This document shows positions 58,377 through 64,000 of a stretch of 64,000 bases of DNA, one piece after another. Below the pieces are notes generated by a model. The model did not search any database. It was given only the letters and a program-made list of their open reading frames with translations, and had not been told where the DNA came from. The DNA comes from Hevea brasiliensis (lineage: Eukaryota > Streptophyta > Magnoliopsida > Malpighiales > Euphorbiaceae), in contig NC_079503.1 in the NCBI RefSeq assembly GCF_030052815.1, positions 58,074,735 to 58,138,734 of the forward strand, written 5' to 3'. A program made the position numbers and the translations under genes. Positions within the stretch are counted from its first letter, which is position 1, and each line of letters opens with the position of its first letter.

Positions 58377-59111
58377 GTCCTCGAGGATATGCTGAGAAGT
58401 TGTGTTATTGAGTTTGAGGGAAGTTGGGACAGATACCTTCCACTGGCAGAATTTGCATACAATAATAGCTATCAAGCTAGCATACAAGTGGCACCCTATA
58501 AAGCATTGTATGAGAGAAAATGCAGAACACCTGTATGTTGGACTGAGTTGGGTGAAGATAAGCTAGTGGGGCCAGACCTGATAAAACAGACAGAGGAAAA
58601 GGTGAAACTGATAAAGGCCAATTTGAAAGTTGCCTCGCATCGATGTAAATCTTATGCTGACTTGAAAAGAAAGGACATTGAATATGAAGTTGGCGAGAAA
58701 GTATTTCTCAGAGTATCACCGTGGAAGAAAGTGTTGAGATTTGGGAAAAAGGGAAAATTAAGCCCTAGGTTTATTGGCCCATATGAAGTTATTGAACGTG
58801 TGGGACCAGTAGCCTACAGATTAGCATTACCACCTGAGCTGGACAAGATACATAATGTGCTCCATGTCTCGATGCTCAGAAGATACAGATCAGATCCTTC
58901 ACATGTCATCTCAGCAGAAGAAATTATAGTACAACCTAACCTGACATATGAAGAAGAACCAATTAAAATCTTGGCACGAGAGGTAAAAGAGCTCAGAAAC
59001 AAGACAATTCCACCAGTGAAAATCCTATGGAGACACCACAAGAGGAAAGAGGCAACATGGGAGAGCGAGGAGACAATGAGACAACAGTTCCCTCAGCTCT
59101 TCACATCAGGT

Positions 59112-59149
59112 AAATTTCGAGGACGAAATTTTTATTTAGAGGGGAAGAG
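59112..59149 (+). other. C pre-PPT palindrome and PPT
   Basis: AAATTTCGAGGACGAAATTT at 59112-59131 (arms AAATTTCG/CGAAATTT), then AGAGGGGAAGAG at 59138-59149, one base before the LTR. Confidence 0.88.
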
Positions 59150-59150
59150 T

Positions 59151-59764
59151 TGTAACATCCTCCCCTATACATGTTCTGTACGTTCTATTGCTCCAATAGT
59201 CAAATAACAGTCCAGGCAAGTCAGGATGTCTAGAACTACACTTCGGTGATAGTGAACAGACATATAATGATGAAATAAATAAAAAAGAAAATACAAGAAA
59301 AATCAAACAAAAATGAAAGAGAGAAAATAAAGCTAAGTTAAACGAGCCAGCACCGCAGCGATGGGTGACCGCACTGGGAAGGCCATTGCCGACCCCAAGA
59401 CCACGAGGAACCCTCTAAATCTAATTTTGAGACATAAAAAAAGGTTTATTGAAATGTAATTGACACTAGAAATATCAAAGAAAAATTAGTAAATTAGTAC
59501 AAAGAAAAATGAAAAATCGAGAAACAGACAAAAATCGGTGTTACCGAAAAATCGGGAATATAATCTGAAGTGGGGTATTTTGGTCATTTGACACTTAGTG
59601 TTGCCTTTTGACCTCAATGTCCATTAAGAATAAATGATATTGCACTTAGGAAATGTCATGAAAAAAATTAAAATGGGATACAATATGTAAATAGTAAAAG
59701 AATGGTGCTAAATGAGCAAATAAGAAAACTTTAACTAATTAAATGTTGAAATGAGCTTAGTGCT
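59151..59764 (+). repeat. Family C 3' LTR, first 614 bp, cut by D
   Basis: Matches 34558-35170. It has the 5S-like block at 59360-59383. It stops at gtgct, where element D starts. Confidence 0.94.
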
Positions 59765-62700
59765 TGTAACACCCTCCCTATACCAACTCCGTACATTCTA
59801 CTGTTCCGGTGACCGGTGTCGGTCCGGACAGCTAGAACGTCTGGAAAAATATTTAAACTAAAGTCGGGAATCATAATTAACTCAAATATTAAAAAGAAAA
59901 ATTTAGTAAAAATTTTAGAAATAAAATACAACCAAGTTAAACGAGCCGGTGCCCTAGCGATGGGTAACCAGAGGGAAGTTGCGGTTCTCGCAACGAGGAG
60001 CCCTAGACCCGGGGGAAAAATTATAAAATAATTTTTGGGACTCCAGAGAAGGGTTATTGAGGTTCCCATGGCATTAGAATGCCAAGAAAATACCTAGAAA
60101 AATTTTTCAATCGGTACAGACAATTTTGACCCGTTAAGCCGAACGGAGGGCATTTTGGTCATTTCGCCTTCAGAGGTGATTTTTGGCCGACTTGTCCAGT
60201 TGAGTAAATAATTAATATGACATAAAATATGAATAAACATTACTAGAAATTAAATTGAAGATGAGTAGTGGAGAAAAGAAAAGAAAATGAATGAAAATGG
60301 GACTTATGACATCACCATGATGCAATTAAAACCTCTTCCACCAATCACCTTTCACCAAATACACTTAAAACACAAAAAAGGCTGAAAATGAAATTAAAAA
60401 TCTGCACATCTTCTTCCACAAAGAGCTTAGCCGAAAATCTCTCATCTCTCTCTATGAAAATTTTCTTTCTTCTCTCTTTCATTCCCATGAATTCTCACCA
60501 TTAAAACCTAAATTGCCTTCATTAAAAATTGTCTACACCTCTTGGGGAAGTGTTTGGTTACTAAGAAAAGTTAAGAAAGTAGAGGAAAATTTCAGATTTG
60601 ATGAAAAAAAATTCTGCTCACTAAGAGGTTAGTGCTATCCTCTCACTCTCACTCCTTTAATCCTTGTTAGAGCATCATTTTAAGTTAAGAAATTGTAAGA
60701 ATTTGAAGTAAATTATATGTGTTAGGGCATCTTCAATTTTCGGCAGCCCTAAGGAAGGATGAGGTTGATTGTTTTAATGAATTTAGAATGGATAGAAATG
60801 ATGTTTAAGGTGTGAATATGCATGGATGTTAAACTAGTGTGCTAATTGAGGTTTATGGGTAATTTAAATTGGACATTAGGGTTTTGAGAAGTTAAACTTG
60901 GATTTAGCTTATGAAATTGTGAAAGAACATTATAAGGGTCAATTAGTGACCATTTTAGGCATGTTGACCATGAATTGGACTGAAAAATAGTATAGCCAAG
61001 TGAATGTGTAGGCTGCCTTGTTAGTGCAGCAGAGTGACTGAAATTTCAGTCCACTTGCATAGCCATAACTTTGGCTGTGTAGGTCCAATTGATGTTTTGC
61101 TAATTGGACATGAAACTAGGCTTATAATGACACATTTTTACTGTAGAAACCATGCCCAAAAGACCAAAGCAAGAGGACCAAAACGTGGCCCCAATCCGGA
61201 CACACTGCAACAGCCCCTGCAGAATTGCCCAAATGAACAGTAACTGTTCATTTGGCCATAACTCACTGTAGATTTGGTCAATTGACCTGAAATTTTTACA
61301 GCAACAAGTTAAGACATAGAAAAACAACTTTCATGAAGAAACATACCCCAAATTATGGCCAGAACCTAACCTAAATGGCAGTGGCAGTCACTGTTCATGT
61401 TACTGTAGATATGGTAATTTCTGCAGAATGGAAATCCGGCCAGCTGTGGTTTTTGGACCATATCTGGAGCTACAAAACTCCAAATGGAGTGATTCAAAAA
61501 AGGAAATTCAAATAGACAAAATAAGTAACAACTTTCATGTTTGCCATTTCTTCAAATTTCCACTGTAACAGTTCCAAATGGAACAGTAAAGTTATGGTAC
61601 AAAATCTGAAAAATCTGCTCCTTTTGTTTAATGCTTAGAAATGGTATTAACGCTCGATGCCAACAAGTTTTAAATACAAAATGTGGTATGTTGGGAGTGC
61701 CAAAACCAATGTACCTAATTTCTACCTAAAAGTCAACATTTTAGTTGACCATAGAGGTGAATAGTAACACCGAAACTTGAAATTCAAAGATTGAAGAATT
61801 TTAAAGTATCGAATGCCCTAGTATACCTAACAAGATTGGTTTGGATAGTTTGGCATGCCAATAGGGTTCAGTTAGCAGTACTACACATGGCGATATGCCA
61901 TTCTGTGATTTCATGGCTTTTAGCCATTCTGACTTTGTATTGAGACTTGGCCTTGTGCCTGATATTATTTACAGCTTGTTAGCTGTTCTGTTGCACACCG
62001 GGAGATGCATATGTGACCGATGGTGTGACGGCCCGAGGTACTAGGTACCCAATGCCAGTTTACCCGTTATCCAGTCCAGTCATCTAGTGTAGGTTACTTG
62101 GGGCAACCAAATGAATAAAAGTGAACAAAGTTAATGAAATAATGAATATACCAACACCAAACAAAGAAAGCATACACATTCTATACACATTTATTTTCTT
62201 GCTATTTTCCTTTATTATATTATTGCACCACTAAGCATTATTGCTTAGCGCATTGCTTTTGCCATGCGTAGGTACTGGAGATTCCGATCGTGAGCCCAGT
62301 AGACCACAGACTGGGTGAGTCCATCCTGCAGTTCTGCACAGTGTCCTTGTCACCTCAACTTCTGCAGTGCATTGGTAGGACATTAGGTGTCATTTTGATA
62401 TTTTATAACTTAACTTTGTTTTTCTCCTATGTAATTAAACTTGTGTAATGTATATTGATGTTTATGTAAATTATGAAAATTGTACTTGTGAATGGAAAAT
62501 TAAATGTTTACTTGTGATTTATATGTGATCATCACATGTGATGGATGATTGAGAACTGGAATTGAAATGTTGTTGAGATCTTAATATTGAGATTTTGCTG
62601 ATAAATTGAAGTTGGGATTGTTTGGTAATTATTTGGAAGTGTTTTTAACAGGTTCCGAAGAACTGTTTTCTCCATTTTTAGCCGGTGCTCCGCCGGATTT

Positions 62701-62880
62701 TCTTTAAAATTTTCGGAACCTCAAATAAATAATAATTTCGATAAATGGCTTAAATAAATCATATTTCATAAATTAGCTTCAAAAGCATGATACAAATTAA
62801 GTAAGGTATATTAGAGTGTGCCAAAGCACGTGTGGCATTACTTACTCGGGTATCTTGTACCTGCAGTAAGGGGTGTCACA
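59765..62880 (+). repeat. Family D 5' LTR, 3116 bp
   Basis: Begins TGTAACACCC, ends GGTGTCACA. Its 5S-like block at 59959-59978 (GATGGGTAACCAGAGGGAAG) is the most diverged. Donor-like AAGAGGTTAGTGC with GT at 60628. Repeated modules near 61066, 61257 and 61463. Paired hairpins at 62231-62268. It lacks about 0.7 kb present in the D solo LTR (around 7660-8340). Confidence 0.94.
62231..62268 (+). other. Paired stem-loops in D 5' LTR
   Basis: Hairpin 1 is CTAAGCA, TTAT, TGCTTAG. Hairpin 2 (62249-62268) is CGCATTGC, TTTT, GCCATGCG with one mismatch. Confidence 0.75.
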
Positions 62881-62885
62881 TTTTG

Positions 62886-62901
62886 TGGTATCAGAGCACG
62901 G
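62886..62901 (+). other. Family D primer binding site
   Basis: TGGTATCAGAGCACGG, five bases after the LTR, identical to that of family C. Confidence 0.94.
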
Positions 62902-63007
62902 TTTAGGCTTTTCTGGGCCTAGATTGAGTCCATACCATGCATTGCATTTGTAAGAGTCAAGGTGACACTAACGCAGATCTGTTTATCTTTCTTATTTTGA
63001 ATAGGAT

Positions 63008-64000
63008 ATGGACCCTTCATCTCAGAGAGCCGTTGAGGAGGAAGTGGAGAGTCATGCTCCACCTGCAGCAGCTGAGACTGGGGGCATGAGAGAATCTGCT
63101 CCGCCAGCTCAAGCAGAGCCTGCTCAGGCTCCACAGGCCATGTTTCAGCAAATGGCCGACTTCTTTAGACAAATGGCTGGGGTAATGTTAGCACCACCAC
63201 CACCACCACCAGCTCCACAGCAGAAATCACACCTGGAAAGGCTAAGAAAGTTTGGAGCTGTGGACTTCTATGGCAAGAGAGAAGATGACTCTGTTGCAAC
63301 CGAGAATTGGTTGAATGCAGTGCAGAGTCCTAAAACAACTCCACCGCACTCGAGCAAAACCCGAAGTCGCCATATCTTTGCTGCAAGATGATGCTTATGA
63401 GTGGTGGGACACGGTGTCCAGTGAAGTGCAGCCAGAAGCTGTAACTTGGGACTTCTTTCTCTCCGAATTCAAGAAGAAATATGTGGGTACTGTATACCTG
63501 GAAGAGAGAAGAAGAGAGTTTATTAACCCGAGGCAGAGACAGCTATCAGTGGCCGAATATGAGAAGGAATTTGTTCGATTAAGCCGCTACGGAAGGGAGA
63601 TAGTCCCTAATGAAGCTGAAAGATGTAAGAGATTTGAAGAGGGACTAAATGACAACATCAAGATCCAGCTCACTGCCTTGGGAATCACAGAATTTACCAA
63701 GTTAGTGGAAGCTGCAATAAAGGTGGAAAAAGTAAGAATCAATGAGCAGACCAGAAGGGATAGACAGCAGAAGAGGGGCCCGGGTCAGTCTAGTTCAGCT
63801 CCTGCATTTGGGAAGAAGTTCAAGGGTCCTCCTGCACAGAGTTCAGCTCGACCACGTGGTCGTGGTCGGTCTCGAGAGCCCAGCCACGCTCACCCCTAGG
63901 AGAGGTCACCCACACCATCGGTGGGCAACTCTCTAGGATGGGGTTCAGGGACCAGCCCGGCATCTTACGCATGTCCACACCGCTGAAGTGGCATAAGGGG
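63008..64000 (+). pseudogene. Family D gag (frameshifted, continues past the window)
   Basis: The start is ATG 63008 (MDPSSQRAVEEEVESHAP), three bases after an acceptor-like TTATTTTGAATAG. The Pro-rich stretch and RLRKFGAVDFYGKREDDS match family C gag. Near 63310-63330 the frame shifts inside the conserved NWL...RVLKQLH block and resumes from VLKQLHRT through DDAYEWWDTV, YEKEFVRLSRYGRE and CKRFEEGLNDNIKI. A basic tail ends at a frame change near 63880. The window closes at GCATGTCCACACCGC, the start of the zinc-knuckle cysteines. The frame shifts may be errors, because the rest is well kept. Confidence 0.87.

Larger units (their letters stand above)
55150..59207 (+). pseudogene. Family C gag end and pol: PR, RT, RNase H, integrase, chromodomain
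   Basis: The gag linker (55150-55420) is frameshifted. The zinc region follows ([12 protein letters not shown], then [11 protein letters not shown]). PR has [10 protein letters not shown] at 55733, Asp-Leu-Gly where Asp-Ser/Thr-Gly is expected. RT is complete: [24 protein letters not shown] and the FIDD box at 56738-56749. RNase H has SDAS, DLELAV, YTDHKSL and ADALSR. Integrase has a zinc finger (CLTCQQ), TMDFVNG, SDRDPRC and Glu at 58283. Chromodomain tail: YEEEPIKILAREVKEL. Stops: 57080 (probably TGG to TAG), 57252 (probably CAG to TAG) and one near 57268. An intron-like insert sits at 58298-58376. The last frame runs past the PPT to 59207 inside the LTR. It is the best preserved pol in the window. 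Confidence 0.92.
34558..64000 (+). mobile_element. Family C Tekay/Del-type element, with nested B array and D
   Basis: 5' LTR at 34558, PBS, gag, then the B array (38791-55144) inside gag, then pol to 59142, PPT, and a 3' LTR cut after 614 bp by element D at 59765. The rest of the 3' LTR lies beyond the window. Left flank bases are atctc. In the first 300 bp the two C LTRs differ at roughly 4-5 percent by eye, so the insertion is not recent. Confidence 0.92.
59765..64000 (+). mobile_element. Family D Tekay/Del-type element (3' part beyond window)
   Basis: 5' LTR, PBS and gag up to the first zinc-knuckle residues; pol and the 3' LTR are outside the window. Inserted in the C 3' LTR; left flank gtgct is the expected TSD. 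Confidence 0.92.

Overview
The window is a transposable-element-dominated stretch of a flowering-plant nuclear genome, probably a eudicot; the species cannot be named from the sequence. Evidence is the long-LTR Ty3/gypsy elements primed by initiator Met-tRNA (TGGTATCAGAGC sites), a Cassandra-type TRIM with 5S rRNA-like LTRs, a Mutator-like non-autonomous element, a LINE remnant, and one short host-type gene encoding a CX9C cysteine-rich protein. I see no tRNA gene, no true rRNA gene, no CRISPR and no bacterial-type operon.

The Ty3/gypsy elements belong to the Tekay/Del chromovirus type: LTRs of 3.1-4.2 kb, gag-pol in the order gag-PR-RT-RNaseH-INT, and a chromodomain-like tail. I use working family names. 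Family A: 1-15660 on + (5' LTR cut by the window edge) and A2, 29673-34557 on -. Family B: a solo LTR at 18052-21922 and a gag-only tandem array at 38791-55144. Family C: 34558 to beyond the window. Family D: a solo LTR at 5200-9400 on - and an element from 59765 to the window end.

Layout. (1) 1-15660: degenerate A, its pol split by a D solo LTR with TSD tgggg; its RT core is deleted and most reading-frame losses look like C:G to T:A changes. (2) 15661-17040: a repeated motif array and a short-LTR gypsy gag remnant on -. (3) 18052-21922: B solo LTR with TSD aagca. (4) 21923-29055: the least TE-rich part, with microsatellites, a 1.2 kb MULE-like element, AT-rich DNA, the CX9C gene (26344-26640), its possible 3' region, and a LINE RNase H fragment. 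(5) 29056-29672: Cassandra-type TRIM. (6) 29673-64000: a nested stack. A2 inserted into Cassandra, C inserted into A2 pol, the B array inserted into C gag (TSD gaaaa), and D inserted into the C 3' LTR.

The most notable signals are as follows. A pair of adjacent hairpins is kept about 600-655 bp from the 3' end of LTRs of all families, with changing sequence but kept pairing. A tandem LTR-gag-LTR-gag-LTR array is bounded by one TSD. A 79-nt intron-like insert lies in the C integrase. A 5S box C-like block is shared by the long LTRs and Cassandra. A putative leader intron runs from an LTR donor to an acceptor just before the gag ATG. A 77-bp perfect inverted repeat lies in the A2 LTR. Differences between near-identical B copies cluster at CTG/CAG/CCG, which looks like a sequencing artefact at methylated CHG sites.
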